The translations under genes and the position numbers were made by a program. Source: a virus. Taken from it: a stretch of DNA of 24,202 nucleotides. The notes under the pieces are model-generated. The model saw nothing but the letters and a program-made list of their open reading frames with translations, searched no databases and was not told the origin of the DNA. Of the stretch, positions 1-8,346 are shown piece after piece (the first letter of the stretch is position 1; every line of letters starts with the position of its first letter). The stretch spans positions 1 to 24,202 of the IMG/VR virus record IMGVR_UViG_3300031758_005209; one strand, written 5' to 3'.

Positions 1-332
1 GCTTCGTATAATTTGTATTTTAATATGCCTGTATTTTCTGCAATATGAAATATTCTACCAGTGGCATTGTATGCATACCCCTCTAAGGCGACCATATCAG
101 AACCAACACACACTCGCATTACCCAATCAGATATGGAATCATATCGCTCACACTCTTCGTCATATGGTCGAAACAATTCTCCATAAATATTATTTAAGAA
201 TAGAGTTGCATATTTTTTGGTATCTGTGAGAAAGTAAAAGTTGCAATTTTTGAAAGAAAAGTCACCTTTTTCTGTATCAAATACACAGATGGCGGGTCCA
301 TTTAAAGAATAATCAATCCCAGAAATTATCAT
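1..332 (-). CDS. RuvC-like Holliday-junction resolvase, partial (3' end outside window)
   Basis: About 110 N-terminal residues are visible, read from an ATG at 332. The protein opens with MIISGIDYSLNGPA, a beta strand ending in the first catalytic Asp of the RNase H/RuvC fold. About 85 residues in comes VALEGYAYNATGRIFHIAEN, which matches the second acidic position and following helix of phage RuvC-like resolvases. Such enzymes cut branched DNA during recombination and packaging. The gene runs off the left edge, so the last catalytic Asp residues cannot be checked. It diverges from the gene at 368. There is no Shine-Dalgarno sequence before the ATG, and a weak promoter (TTGTCT at 361-366, TATTTA at 338-343) would put the transcript start at the ATG. 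The fold is fairly secure; the exact substrate is inferred. Confidence 0.7.
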   Translation of the reverse strand, partial: MIISGIDYSLNGPAICVFDTEKGDFSFKNCNFYFLTDTKKYATLFLNNIYGELFRPYDEECERYDSISDWVMRVCVGSDMVALEGYAYNATGRIFHIAENTGILKYKLYE

Positions 333-335
333 TGA

Positions 336-343
336 TATAAATA
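336..343 (+). promoter_or_regulatory. T4-type late promoter (TATAAATA)
   Basis: This is an exact TATAAATA box, the sequence read by the T4 gp55 late sigma factor. It lies 24 nt before the ATG at 368, leaving room for a short leader with the ribosome site AGGGAGA. It fits late expression of the first plus-strand gene. Confidence 0.6.
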
Positions 344-367
344 TATATACCAAATCAGGGAGACAAT

Positions 368-1201
368 ATGAACGGATACAAACCAAACTATTTCAATAAA
401 AATTTATTAGAATCAATGAAAGATTCATTGAAAAATGTTGTTCTAGGAGAAGGTTACGGGGAACCCAATTTAGGAATAATGGGTGCGCCAGGAGATTTTA
501 GTAAAGTTTCTGATCTTCAACTTCAAAATAGAATGAGACAATATAAAAGAGGGGGTCTTTTTGCTCCAAAAGACATAAAACAACCAAAGGAATACGAAGA
601 GGCAAGAGCAGAATTAGAAAGAAGACAGGCTGCTAAAGCAGCACCAAGTGATGTTGCAGTTCCTGGATTACGGGGTGGATTGCCACAAATGGCAGATGCT
701 GATATTCCAGGAATGGTTGATCAAAAAACTGGTGCTGGTTTTAATGTTCGTATGGACCAATTACCATCAGAAAATCAAGCAGAAATAATGCAACAAACGA
801 CTACAGGTCCACAAGCAAAAAGAACTGGAGCTGCATTTAGTGTAAGACCAGAAAGACTTCCATATCAAGCAAAAGAAGAGGTGCTTTCTGCTTCTAGAAC
901 TCCAGCTGCTCTTCGCCAAGCAGATGCATCAATTGCTAGAGCAATCGAATCTGGTATTAATCCAAATACACCAGGAGTTATACCAGTCAGATCGGCAGGA
1001 AGTGCTCCTGCTCCAATGCCAGGAACTCAGGGAAATAATCCAAAACCAACTCCAATTCCAGTAAATCCAGCTGCATTGCCTTCGGATACCAGAGCAGAGT
1101 TACTAAGACAAACAGACACTCCTGCTGCAAGAAGAAGAGGAACAAATCTTCCTCCAAGACAAACAATGAATCCTGGATTTAGTCCAATTGGTGAGTTTTA
1201 A
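368..1201 (+). CDS. Hypothetical Pro/Ala/Gln-rich repeat protein, possibly virion-associated
   Basis: The 277-residue protein has a good ribosome site (AGGGAGA, 4 nt before ATG) and no family I recognise. It has no membrane segment or signal peptide. An imperfect module occurs twice in the middle, with TGAGFNVRMDQLPSENQAEI near residue 120 and TGAAFSVRPERLPYQAKEEV about 35 residues later. A shorter third copy near the C terminus reads LPSDTRAELLRQTDTPAARR. The N-terminal 90 residues are more charged and helical; the rest is proline-rich and probably extended. It sits alone between a late promoter and a strong terminator, which suggests a structural or packaged late protein. Function is unknown. 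Confidence 0.75.
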   Translation: MNGYKPNYFNKNLLESMKDSLKNVVLGEGYGEPNLGIMGAPGDFSKVSDLQLQNRMRQYKRGGLFAPKDIKQPKEYEEARAELERRQAAKAAPSDVAVPGLRGGLPQMADADIPGMVDQKTGAGFNVRMDQLPSENQAEIMQQTTTGPQAKRTGAAFSVRPERLPYQAKEEVLSASRTPAALRQADASIARAIESGINPNTPGVIPVRSAGSAPAPMPGTQGNNPKPTPIPVNPAALPSDTRAELLRQTDTPAARRRGTNLPPRQTMNPGFSPIGEF

Positions 1202-1220
1202 GTTATTATAATAAACAAAA

Positions 1221-1250
1221 AAGACCCCCCGAAAGGGGGGTTTTCTTTTT
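1221..1250 (+). terminator. Rho-independent terminator
   Basis: Six C, a GAAA tetraloop and six G (1225-1240) form a hairpin followed by a T-rich run TTTTCTTTTT. It lies 20 nt after the stop of the 368-1201 gene and directly before the next late promoter, so the two plus-strand genes are separate transcription units. Confidence 0.9.
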
Positions 1251-1258
1251 TATAAATA
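1251..1258 (+). promoter_or_regulatory. T4-type late promoter (TATAAATA)
   Basis: This exact TATAAATA box abuts the preceding terminator and lies 16 nt before the ATG at 1275. The ribosome site TTGGAG sits between box and start. Confidence 0.6.
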
Positions 1259-1274
1259 AAATTGGAGATCTGAT

Positions 1275-2261
1275 ATGCCAAATAAATTAATTCCTGAATA
1301 TGTAGAACAATATAAGAGACAATTAGTTGAAGATAGAACATTATCTTCATGGGCAAGAAAAAATTATCCTGCATTTGGAGCAGCTGCAGGTACACTAGTG
1401 GGTGGACCCATGGGTGGTGCTGCTGGATATGGACTTGGAAAAGTTATGCAATCTGACGCAGCAAAAACCGCTATTGGTGGAGGACTAGGCGGGATAGGTG
1501 GAACTGACGCAGCAAAAACCGCTATTGGTGGAGCAGTGGGTGGAGCTCCCACATCAAAAGCAGCAGGAACTGCGGTAGGAACTGCGGTAGGAACTGCCGT
1601 TGGTGGACCTGTAGGTGGAGTTGTTGGTGGTCTTGCAGGAGGATCCTTATCAGATTTCTCAATAGAAGATATAAAAAGAGGAATTTCAAAAGTTTTTGGT
1701 GGTACAAAGAAACCATCAGGAAGAATGGGATCTGTTGCAAGATTTGTTGAACGAACTCCAAGTGCTGCTACTCAATATGGAAGAAGAATGCAATATGGCA
1801 TAGGAATGGAAGAACCAAGATCACAATACGATCTGGACAGAATAGCAATGGCAGATAAAGACATTGCCGCTGCGGAAGCAGAAGCAGGAGGCAATCTTGG
1901 ATATCAGTCAAGAGCACAACAATTAGCAGGAAGAGTTCAAAGAGGATATAGCGGAACTCTTGGTGCTAATCTACAAAGAGATGAAAAGCATGGAGAATTT
2001 GCAGGAAAACTTTTCACTCCAGTTGGTGCATTTGAAAGAGAACTTGCAAAATCAAAGGCAAATACAGCACAAATGAGAAGAGAGATGGAAACTGGAGTTT
2101 CAGATAAATTATCAGATTTAGAAATTGTTAGAGGCAGTGGACAATTTGGAAGTCCAGAAGAAACTAGACAAGCAAGACTAAATGCCTCTAGTAGATTGAT
2201 GGACAAGATCAAGCGAGAAGCAGAAGAGAAAAAGAAAAAAGAAATTCAAGCAGGAATGTAA
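1275..2261 (+). CDS. Glycine-zipper protein of unknown function
   Basis: The 328-residue protein starts 8 nt after a GGAG ribosome site. Residues about 33-125 are a long Gly/Ala-rich stretch with many GxxxG and GGxxGG steps, typical of glycine zippers that pack helices in or against membranes. The DNA here has internal direct repeats. The rest (about 130-328) is charged, helical and rich in Arg, Glu and Lys, ending in a run of Glu/Lys. There is no signal peptide. With its own late promoter and next to another late gene, an internal virion or DNA-ejection protein is one possibility and a membrane-active protein another; neither is shown. Confidence 0.75.
   Translation: MPNKLIPEYVEQYKRQLVEDRTLSSWARKNYPAFGAAAGTLVGGPMGGAAGYGLGKVMQSDAAKTAIGGGLGGIGGTDAAKTAIGGAVGGAPTSKAAGTAVGTAVGTAVGGPVGGVVGGLAGGSLSDFSIEDIKRGISKVFGGTKKPSGRMGSVARFVERTPSAATQYGRRMQYGIGMEEPRSQYDLDRIAMADKDIAAAEAEAGGNLGYQSRAQQLAGRVQRGYSGTLGANLQRDEKHGEFAGKLFTPVGAFERELAKSKANTAQMRREMETGVSDKLSDLEIVRGSGQFGSPEETRQARLNASSRLMDKIKREAEEKKKKEIQAGM
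1453..1532 (+). repeat. 29-bp perfect direct repeat, 51-bp spacing
   Basis: The same 29 bp (starting CTGACGCAGC) occurs at 1453-1481 and 1504-1532. The 51-bp period equals 17 codons and duplicates the unit DAAKTAIGG in the glycine zipper. The copies are identical, so the duplication looks recent. Confidence 0.9.
1566..1601 (+). repeat. Tandem 12-bp repeat, three copies
   Basis: GGAACTGCGGTA occurs twice in tandem (1566-1589), followed by a diverged third copy (1590-1601). It encodes GTAV repeats, so copy number can change without breaking the frame. Confidence 0.85.
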
Positions 2262-2264
2262 AGA

Positions 2265-2290
2265 AAACAACCCCCGAAAGGGGGTTGTTT
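2265..2290. terminator. Bidirectional terminator between convergent genes
   Basis: An 11-bp perfect stem with a GAAA loop has an A-rich flank on one side and a T-rich flank on the other, so it can work on both strands. It lies between the plus-strand gene ending at 2261 and the minus-strand gene ending at 2300. Confidence 0.85.
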
Positions 2291-2299
2291 CTTATTAAC

Positions 2300-3379
2300 T
2301 TATTTTTGCAATATTTGTTTACAGAAATCCAACAAGAAATTACTGTAAATAGTTTTTACCTTTTCTTTCATTTCAGGTGAAGTCCAATATTTATCGGATT
2401 CTGCTGGTTCACCCTTTCCATTCAAAAATTGTTTATTGAAATGATTTCTGCACAATATTTGTTCTTCTCTTCTAGCCAGATTTGATCTATCTGCCAGTGG
2501 ACTTGTAACAATGTAAACTCTCCAGCTTCCACCAAACCAAATTATAAACCCATCACCACCATTAACTAAAAATGGATATATTGTATCTTTAAGCAATTCA
2601 TCAAAAGGGATTGTTTCAAATCCTTTTACTTTAGAATTTGCTCCATTTATATCTGCTACAAATTCTTTAAATAAGATTGGGCTTATCCAAGCTAATTTTT
2701 CTTTTTCATTTGCTGAATCAAATCTATTAAGTAGTTCAATTGATATCTTTGTTTTAGTTGGATCTATTTTATCAAGATTTGATGCATCTTTATCAGCAAC
2801 ATCATGTTGATACAATACAGCAGAAACCATATCAGAAGCCTCTGCTACATCTTTATAACTTTCGTATAAAGCTTCTTTGAATTCTTGTAATTGTTTTTCA
2901 CTTGCATCATATACTCTTATTTGTTTTGTGCAAGTTTCGTGGCTGATAATATCTCCACCGTCTACACACATCCATATAGGAAGATTTGGTGTTCCATAAT
3001 ATCCCCATCTTTTATCTGGATATTGTTTCTTTAAATGATTTATTGCATCTACCATGTTTTTAGAAACATTTTCATGATTTACTACAGTTCCATTTGGATG
3101 TTTCTTATTGTATTCATTACCAGTCATTAAAACCCAAGTATGGGGTTCTTCAAAATCTAAAAATACAGTTTTAGCAGTAGCAAATGGTGCTCCACCGTCA
3201 ACATATCCTGGTTGATCTACAAAATTCATAATTTGTTTAACATCAACAGTTCCATCTGTTGATTCGCGATCATTTACATCAAATTGGTAAAGAATAGAAT
3301 ATTGTTCAACTCCCAACTCTTCAAATTTTGGAAGAAAACTTGGATCTGGAATATCGTCTATGTATAGTTTTATTTTCAT
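2300..3379 (-). CDS. Putative TIM-barrel glycoside-hydrolase-like protein
   Basis: The 359-residue protein begins with a beta strand (MKIKLYIDDI) and shows alternating strands and helices. TVFLDFEEPHTW near residue 90 carries acidic residues at a strand end, the usual place for catalytic acids in TIM-barrel hydrolases. It is followed by RWGYYGTPNLP and, near residue 280, GGDGFIIWFGGSW, an aromatic-rich closing strand like those of sugar-cleaving barrels. There is no signal peptide. The gene lies 9 nt downstream of the beta-helix gene; its ribosome site AAGGA overlaps that gene's TAA. Being last in a late unit with a spike-like gene suggests a polysaccharide- or wall-acting partner. I cannot name the family, and the catalytic assignment is inference. 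Confidence 0.5.
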   Translation of the reverse strand: MKIKLYIDDIPDPSFLPKFEELGVEQYSILYQFDVNDRESTDGTVDVKQIMNFVDQPGYVDGGAPFATAKTVFLDFEEPHTWVLMTGNEYNKKHPNGTVVNHENVSKNMVDAINHLKKQYPDKRWGYYGTPNLPIWMCVDGGDIISHETCTKQIRVYDASEKQLQEFKEALYESYKDVAEASDMVSAVLYQHDVADKDASNLDKIDPTKTKISIELLNRFDSANEKEKLAWISPILFKEFVADINGANSKVKGFETIPFDELLKDTIYPFLVNGGDGFIIWFGGSWRVYIVTSPLADRSNLARREEQILCRNHFNKQFLNGKGEPAESDKYWTSPEMKEKVKTIYSNFLLDFCKQILQK

Positions 3380-3388
3380 ATTTTTTCC

Positions 3389-5110
3389 TTATGAGCATCC
3401 TGATGTTGTTACATTTAATTGCCTTACATTAGGTTCAATTAAATATGGCTGATTTCTCTCTGAATTTCCATAGTCTACCATTCCAGCAACACACACATTT
3501 TTTATAAACACATTTTTTATATTTAAAGATTTATCAGCATCAGTTGCATGTCTTTTCCATCTAATTGGCTGATCTTTAAATTTTATATTTTCCATAAGTA
3601 AATGATTTGCATCAATCATCCACCACGATCCAGCAACAGAATTTCTATCTTGTGATACATCCCAATTAACAAAAGCTGTATTATCATATTGCTGTGTTCC
3701 AGTTGTGGCACTACAATTCATCTGGAAACCTTGCATCCAGAAATTTCTTGCAGTTATATTAAAAAAGATGTTATTTTCTCTTCTAATAGGACTTCCAGCA
3801 TTAGCGAAGAAATGTACCAAATCTGCATGGTCATCACCTATTCTAACATATTCATCTATAAATGCATTTATATGTAATCCAGTGTTAGCAAGAGGGGTAT
3901 CTCCAGGTCTTATTAATTTAGAGTTTATAGAAATATTAGCACTTCTCATTGTGCCTCTTGTATTATACATTTCACAATTTATATAATAAGCTCCAGCGAA
4001 ACCAGAACTGAATTCGCTCCCATATACAGGGTCTTTTAAATTTCCGTTATCATCATATGCTTCATAAGTGGCATAACAATTTTGTACCGATATTATTGAA
4101 TCTAAATTTCCACTTCTTATTTGTGTTGATGTAGTTATATCATTATTATAAAAAGTTATATTTTTTACTTCTACTAATTTAGTTCCATAATTACCAACTC
4201 CAATCAATTTTACTTGCTCTCTAGTTAAGTTTGGTGCTGGTTGTATTGTTATAAAACGACTAATAGTTGTTGGATTTGGATAAGAATACGATCCAACCCC
4301 ATTTTGATGATTGCCTTCCATTAAATATATTTTAGCACCATCACATATTCCATTTTGTAGTGTTCTAACTTGTCTTAGTGCTTTACCTATGGATTGATAT
4401 GGTGATGTTTCTGATCCATTTCCTGTAGAATCATTACCATTTGGTGAAACATACATTACAATATTTGGAAGAGTTCCTTTAGAATTTAAATTTAAAAATA
4501 AAGAATGATTTCCATCTTTATATTTTAGATAATTCACTCCACCAACTCTAATATCAGATAATGATCCTTGAAGAACTCTTGGCATACCTATGTTTGGATA
4601 TACAATCGCTCTTACTTCAATTAAACCATCTTGAGTGTCAAATGGATTTACAGAAATAAAATATTCCTCCACATTATTTGAGGAATTTAATTTTGGTTGA
4701 TAAACGGATTTCCATGCTCCACCATTTACAGAAAAATCAACCTTTTGTATACCACAGATATGAAAAGCAACTACACCTATTGTAAAATCAGTATTATATT
4801 CTGTAAATGGAACATTTGTCCATCTTGCAATAGCTTGGGCATCATATCCCCATTCACCTGGAGAACCGTTATTATTTGGTTGTGGCGTATTTTCTAAAAA
4901 ACCATTGCCTATATCAGTTCTTTCTTCTTGCCCTAGAAATATAGCTAAATCAGCAGCATTGACTGTACCGTCTCCATTTAAATCATATTGTGGATTATTA
5001 GAATCCCATGAATTTAAAAGTTCAGCCAATTTTTCAGCATCAGATTGTTCATTATTTGGTAAATTTGCCATTCCAATCAACATCGCAAAGAGAAGTATAA
5101 ACTTCTTCAA
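3389..5110 (-). CDS. Secreted or tailspike-like beta-helix protein with dockerin-like motif
   Basis: This 573-residue protein starts at TTG (5110), chosen because GGAG lies 6 nt upstream and the signal-like segment MKKFILLFAMLIGMANL follows directly. Residues about 24-60 hold a dockerin/EF-hand-type loop, YDLNGDGTVNAADLAIFLGQ, preceded by a degenerate half-repeat. Residues about 85-180 form a beta-sandwich-like region with VDFSVNGGAWKSV. From about 215, YVSPNGNDSTGNGSETSPYQ opens a right-handed beta-helix of the DUF1565/pectate-lyase type that runs to the end. Beta-helices like this bind or cut polysaccharide in tailspikes. A signal peptide and a dockerin-like module are unusual for a spike and suggest export or anchoring. 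It has a late promoter and lies upstream of a possible hydrolase. Enzyme activity is unproven. Confidence 0.7.
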   Translation of the reverse strand: MKKFILLFAMLIGMANLPNNEQSDAEKLAELLNSWDSNNPQYDLNGDGTVNAADLAIFLGQEERTDIGNGFLENTPQPNNNGSPGEWGYDAQAIARWTNVPFTEYNTDFTIGVVAFHICGIQKVDFSVNGGAWKSVYQPKLNSSNNVEEYFISVNPFDTQDGLIEVRAIVYPNIGMPRVLQGSLSDIRVGGVNYLKYKDGNHSLFLNLNSKGTLPNIVMYVSPNGNDSTGNGSETSPYQSIGKALRQVRTLQNGICDGAKIYLMEGNHQNGVGSYSYPNPTTISRFITIQPAPNLTREQVKLIGVGNYGTKLVEVKNITFYNNDITTSTQIRSGNLDSIISVQNCYATYEAYDDNGNLKDPVYGSEFSSGFAGAYYINCEMYNTRGTMRSANISINSKLIRPGDTPLANTGLHINAFIDEYVRIGDDHADLVHFFANAGSPIRRENNIFFNITARNFWMQGFQMNCSATTGTQQYDNTAFVNWDVSQDRNSVAGSWWMIDANHLLMENIKFKDQPIRWKRHATDADKSLNIKNVFIKNVCVAGMVDYGNSERNQPYLIEPNVRQLNVTTSGCS

Positions 5111-5127
5111 TGAGATCTCCTTTTCAA

Positions 5128-5135
5128 TATTTATA
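5128..5135 (-). promoter_or_regulatory. T4-type late promoter (TATAAATA)
   Basis: This exact TATAAATA on the minus strand lies 17 nt before the TTG start at 5110, with GGAGATCT between. It overlaps the tail of the RNR terminator, so early and late units switch at this point. Confidence 0.6.
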
Positions 5136-5164
5136 AAGAAACAACCCCCGCTTCCAGGGGTTGT
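5133..5164 (-). terminator. Terminator after the ribonucleotide reductase gene
   Basis: On the minus strand ACAACCCC pairs with GGGGTTGT across an 8-nt loop (5141-5164), followed by TTCTTT. It lies 34 nt after the RNR stop and ends the replication unit that begins at the polymerase C-terminal half. Confidence 0.75.
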
Positions 5165-5197
5165 CGGACCTGAGATGCTATCTCAAGTGGGGTTATA

Positions 5198-7114
5198 TTA
5201 TGTAGTCAGATCTACAAGTTCGCATTTGTCGCCACTACATGCGAATGTCTGAGTTCCAACAGTCTTGTCTTCTTTCTCATAATTTCTTAGCAAAGTCCAA
5301 TCAACATTTTTTGGCATTTGTTGAAGTGCCTTTTCATATTCTTCCTTAGAACAATCTTGATATGGTGCTTGACGATATGAGTGATCAGAATGAGGTAGGA
5401 ATGAAATGCCTGAGATTTCATCAAAGTGTTTGTATACAAATGCTCCGACTTCCATCCATTCATGTTCCTTTACAGTGACAGTAATTGATGGTTTATGTTC
5501 GCACCAATAACGCTGATAAGTCAACCACAATTCTAGATGTTCGATTGCTGTAAGATCATTTCGTGTTACTGAACCTTCTGCCTTCATTGGGAAAGAAAAA
5601 ACCATGGTGTGGTCTGGTTTCATAACACAAGGTTCCGCAGGGAATCCCATATCAATCATCATTTGACAAAGAGGATCTTTACGATCTGCACGAACTGTGC
5701 GAATGTAGTATTCATTGTGACGAGCATGAATACCAGATGCAGCATCTGTCAATTGAGATACGGTGCCACTTGGTTTAATACAGGTGATTGCTGCTGCTGG
5801 ATTGATTCCAATGATACTCGCCCACTCTTTATTAACTTCAACTGACAATTCTTTTAGATTTGTAAGAGTATTTGGAATATCCTGTGTGCTTCTCATCATC
5901 TTGTTATCAAGAATTCCAGTTAACGAAACACCCAATAGTGCTTCTTCAGTGCAATTCTTCTTCCACTCGGATGAGAGATATGGAAAATGAGTCAATGATG
6001 CTTGCCATGTTCCTAGAATTGTAGCAAGTCTTACCTTACGACGAAGAGATTCTAAAGTATCATCCGGTCGAACTACAACTTCTGTAAGATTGCAAAATTG
6101 ACGGTCGCGTAGAATAATTTCACTACAAGGATTTGTACCAAACTCATAAGATGCATCACGACGATCACCAAGTTTAGATACAGTTCTTCTACAAGCATCG
6201 CGGTTGAAAATACCACGCTCTCCACTCTTTGACTTGTAGAGTGAAACCCATTCGTCCATGAATACGCCTATTTCTGGTTTTTCCTTGTACGCGACCGAGT
6301 TGTTCGCGAGCGCGCGCTGTGGGTTTTCGTTCCACCATGCTCCAGACTTGGCATCTCGCATTCTTTCATCTGTGAGATTGGATAGGCTAATAAGAGCAGA
6401 TCTACGGACTCCTCCCACCACGACAATTTCTGCAATCTTACAGACAATATCGTGGCACTCAATTGATGTAAGCTTTCTCCCTGCCGCTCTCTTAAAAGTA
6501 TCAATGGTGAATTTGAAAAGATCTTCGAGAGGTCTTGGTCCGCTTGCTCTCCCACCGAAAGTCTTGAGGCGAGCCCCAGCAGGACGAACTTTTGACAAAT
6601 CCCACTTTGGAACCTGACCTCCAATAAGTAGGGACACAAGTTCTTTGTAAGCCTTAGCCCAACCAGCTTTGCTATCTTCAACAATGATCGTGGTGTCGCT
6701 AGGACTAAAGTTTTCAGCGATTGTAGGAAGTTTTTCAACATATTGTCTCTCCACAGAGAATCCTACACCCGTTCCACACATGAGAATGTATAGGATTTCA
6801 TCAAATGCTCTTACGCGGTTAATTGCAACATAAGAGCAATTATATCCTGCTGTATTATCTCTCTTCAATGCATCCCCGGCCGTCATGAGTGATCGCATGG
6901 AAGGCATAATCTCTAGATTCAAAACTGCATCTTTCAATTCCTGACGCAATTCTGGTTGCAAACTATAATTCAATTGTGTTAGATGTTCATCGAAGAATTT
7001 AAAATAACGCTCCACGGTTTCTTCCCATGTCTCACGACGCTTTTCTTTCTCAATCCAGCGAGCGTATCTGGATGTGTGTATAAATTTTTGATAATCAGAT
7101 GGTAAATCTTTCAT
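5198..7114 (-). CDS. nrdJ: Adenosylcobalamin-dependent (class II) ribonucleotide reductase
   Basis: The enzyme reduces ribonucleotides to deoxyribonucleotides for phage DNA synthesis in the cytoplasm. The 638-residue protein has the family landmarks. AGYNCSYVAI carries Cys93, the first redox cysteine. MCGTGVGFS follows near residue 112. EFGTNPCSEIIL carries the radical Cys330 flanked by Asn328 and Glu332. RQFCNLTE has Cys341, partner of Cys93. KPSGTVSQLT is the phosphate-binding loop, and the tail has Cys626 and Cys631 in FACSGDKC for thioredoxin-type re-reduction. It lacks class I subunit features, and no small subunit lies nearby, which fits the monomeric B12 type common in phages. It is shorter than the roughly 740-residue Lactobacillus enzyme. 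The start has AAAGGAG 5 nt upstream. It is last in the unit, after thyX. A copy of its active-site segment occurs at 16128-16183. Confidence 0.93.
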   Translation of the reverse strand: MKDLPSDYQKFIHTSRYARWIEKEKRRETWEETVERYFKFFDEHLTQLNYSLQPELRQELKDAVLNLEIMPSMRSLMTAGDALKRDNTAGYNCSYVAINRVRAFDEILYILMCGTGVGFSVERQYVEKLPTIAENFSPSDTTIIVEDSKAGWAKAYKELVSLLIGGQVPKWDLSKVRPAGARLKTFGGRASGPRPLEDLFKFTIDTFKRAAGRKLTSIECHDIVCKIAEIVVVGGVRRSALISLSNLTDERMRDAKSGAWWNENPQRALANNSVAYKEKPEIGVFMDEWVSLYKSKSGERGIFNRDACRRTVSKLGDRRDASYEFGTNPCSEIILRDRQFCNLTEVVVRPDDTLESLRRKVRLATILGTWQASLTHFPYLSSEWKKNCTEEALLGVSLTGILDNKMMRSTQDIPNTLTNLKELSVEVNKEWASIIGINPAAAITCIKPSGTVSQLTDAASGIHARHNEYYIRTVRADRKDPLCQMMIDMGFPAEPCVMKPDHTMVFSFPMKAEGSVTRNDLTAIEHLELWLTYQRYWCEHKPSITVTVKEHEWMEVGAFVYKHFDEISGISFLPHSDHSYRQAPYQDCSKEEYEKALQQMPKNVDWTLLRNYEKEDKTVGTQTFACSGDKCELVDLTT

Positions 7115-7135
7115 ATAACTCCTTTGGTCGGTATC

Positions 7136-7834
7136 TTATGTATTCGCTGTCAGTAGACTCCAAGATTCATAAAACAAAGGTTCAATTATTTCTCCAATTG
7201 CCTTTGCATATTCTTGAACTTCCCATTGTGCATGAGGATCTGTTCTTTGTTTGTATACTCTTGCATAGGCAGAAAGAGAACCAGTCCACCACCACTCGGT
7301 ATATACACCTTGTGGTAAAATAAATCTTGCTTGCTCTGGTGCAACTCCTGCTTCTAGAAGTTGGTCATAAACTTCAATCGCTTGTTTTGCATTTTCACGA
7401 TAGATTCTGTCAACATGTTCCTTTGCTCTAGGATCTGTGATGAAATCTTCAGATCCTTGCTTTGCACCATTTGTTGGTTTGCTACGAAAAAATGGATAAT
7501 AAAGATCTGGTTCATATGAAACATATCTTCGTGAAATTTCATTTTCAACGAACCCAACCTTGTGTTTAAAAAGTTGCGTTCGAATCGAAATTGGTGCTTT
7601 AATTCTCAAAGTTATTGAGGTATGTGCAAATGGAGTCCAGTGTTGGTGTTTTGCAAGATACTGAATTAACTTTGAATCTTTTGCTGAGAGATGACCGACA
7701 CCATCATCAACTTCTTCCCAACTGCTTTCTTTATTAAACGAAACTCTTGCTGCGTTTACAATTGATAAGTCTGATCCCATATGATCAACATATTCAACAA
7801 ACCCCGCATCAAGAACATTCTTTCTGTTGTTCAT
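7136..7834 (-). CDS. thyX: FAD-dependent thymidylate synthase ThyX
   Basis: ThyX makes dTMP from dUMP using methylene-tetrahydrofolate, FAD and NADPH. The 232-residue length is typical of the family. HQHWTPFAHTSITLRIKAPI is the usual core block. The signature region reads FKHKVGFVENEISRRYVSY. The classic motif is RHR, seven residues, then Ser; here it is KHK with eight residues before Ser, a variant to note. The C-terminal RFILPQGVYTEWWWTGSLSA matches the family's late block. The start codon overlaps the upstream stop as ATGA, so translation is coupled. The adjacent RNR, and the dUTPase further along, place it in phage dNTP supply. Confidence 0.92.
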   Translation of the reverse strand: MNNRKNVLDAGFVEYVDHMGSDLSIVNAARVSFNKESSWEEVDDGVGHLSAKDSKLIQYLAKHQHWTPFAHTSITLRIKAPISIRTQLFKHKVGFVENEISRRYVSYEPDLYYPFFRSKPTNGAKQGSEDFITDPRAKEHVDRIYRENAKQAIEVYDQLLEAGVAPEQARFILPQGVYTEWWWTGSLSAYARVYKQRTDPHAQWEVQEYAKAIGEIIEPLFYESWSLLTANT

Positions 7835-8346
7835 TTAAACTCCTTCAAAAAATCACTAGTATCACCAAGATTCTTCTTTATTTGTTCAATTGCAAATTCA
7901 ATAAACTTTGGATCATCTTTGATGTGCTTGCAAATATTTACAAAGTTGCTCCAATCCGTTGTATCAAAATTTTCATATGACAAACTGCGGGCATGATGAA
8001 TAAAATTTGCAAGATAATTCTTCATTCCAAGAAGATCATCCTTTTGAGTCTTCTTCTTTTTCATCCAAATTTCTTTTGCTTCATCCTCATTTCCAACCTT
8101 GTTAACTAGACGATTAAAACTAGACTCAGTCTTAACAAGAGTCCTGAGAAGTTCATCTAAGAACTTTTTATTATCTTCATGCCAATAGTCGAAAACAATT
8201 CCATTGTCATTCTTTGCATATGTCTTGGCATAATCAACTGCTCTGTAAAACAGATCACGATCTGTTTCGCGAATATATTCACTAAACTTAAAATGAAATT
8301 CTACCATGCTGGTAAGAAGTAAAAAATCTTTTTCTGAAATCTTCAT
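7831..8346 (-). CDS. Hypothetical helical protein in replication operon
   Basis: I do not recognise this 171-residue protein. The start at 8346 (MKISEKDFLLL) is chosen because its ATG overlaps the primase stop as ATGA and GGAG lies 9 nt upstream; a longer frame begins five codons earlier. The sequence is mostly charged alpha helix, with Lys-rich KKKKTQKDD in the middle, one conserved-looking aromatic stretch (FDYWHED) and no membrane segment, zinc site or nucleotide-binding loop. It is coupled to primase upstream and ThyX downstream, which suggests a small accessory protein of replication or nucleotide metabolism. That is inference from context only. Confidence 0.75.
   Translation of the reverse strand: MKISEKDFLLLTSMVEFHFKFSEYIRETDRDLFYRAVDYAKTYAKNDNGIVFDYWHEDNKKFLDELLRTLVKTESSFNRLVNKVGNEDEAKEIWMKKKKTQKDDLLGMKNYLANFIHHARSLSYENFDTTDWSNFVNICKHIKDDPKFIEFAIEQIKKNLGDTSDFLKEFK

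Noticed and set aside
5170-5186. Small TGAGAT/ATCTCA inverted repeat after nrdJ
   Set aside because: The stem is only 6 bp with a 3-nt loop and no T-run; the adjacent 8-bp hairpin is a better terminator.
6268-6741. 157-residue minus-strand frame inside nrdJ
   Set aside because: It lies wholly in the RNR gene in another frame, without a ribosome site; the RNR frame has all catalytic motifs.
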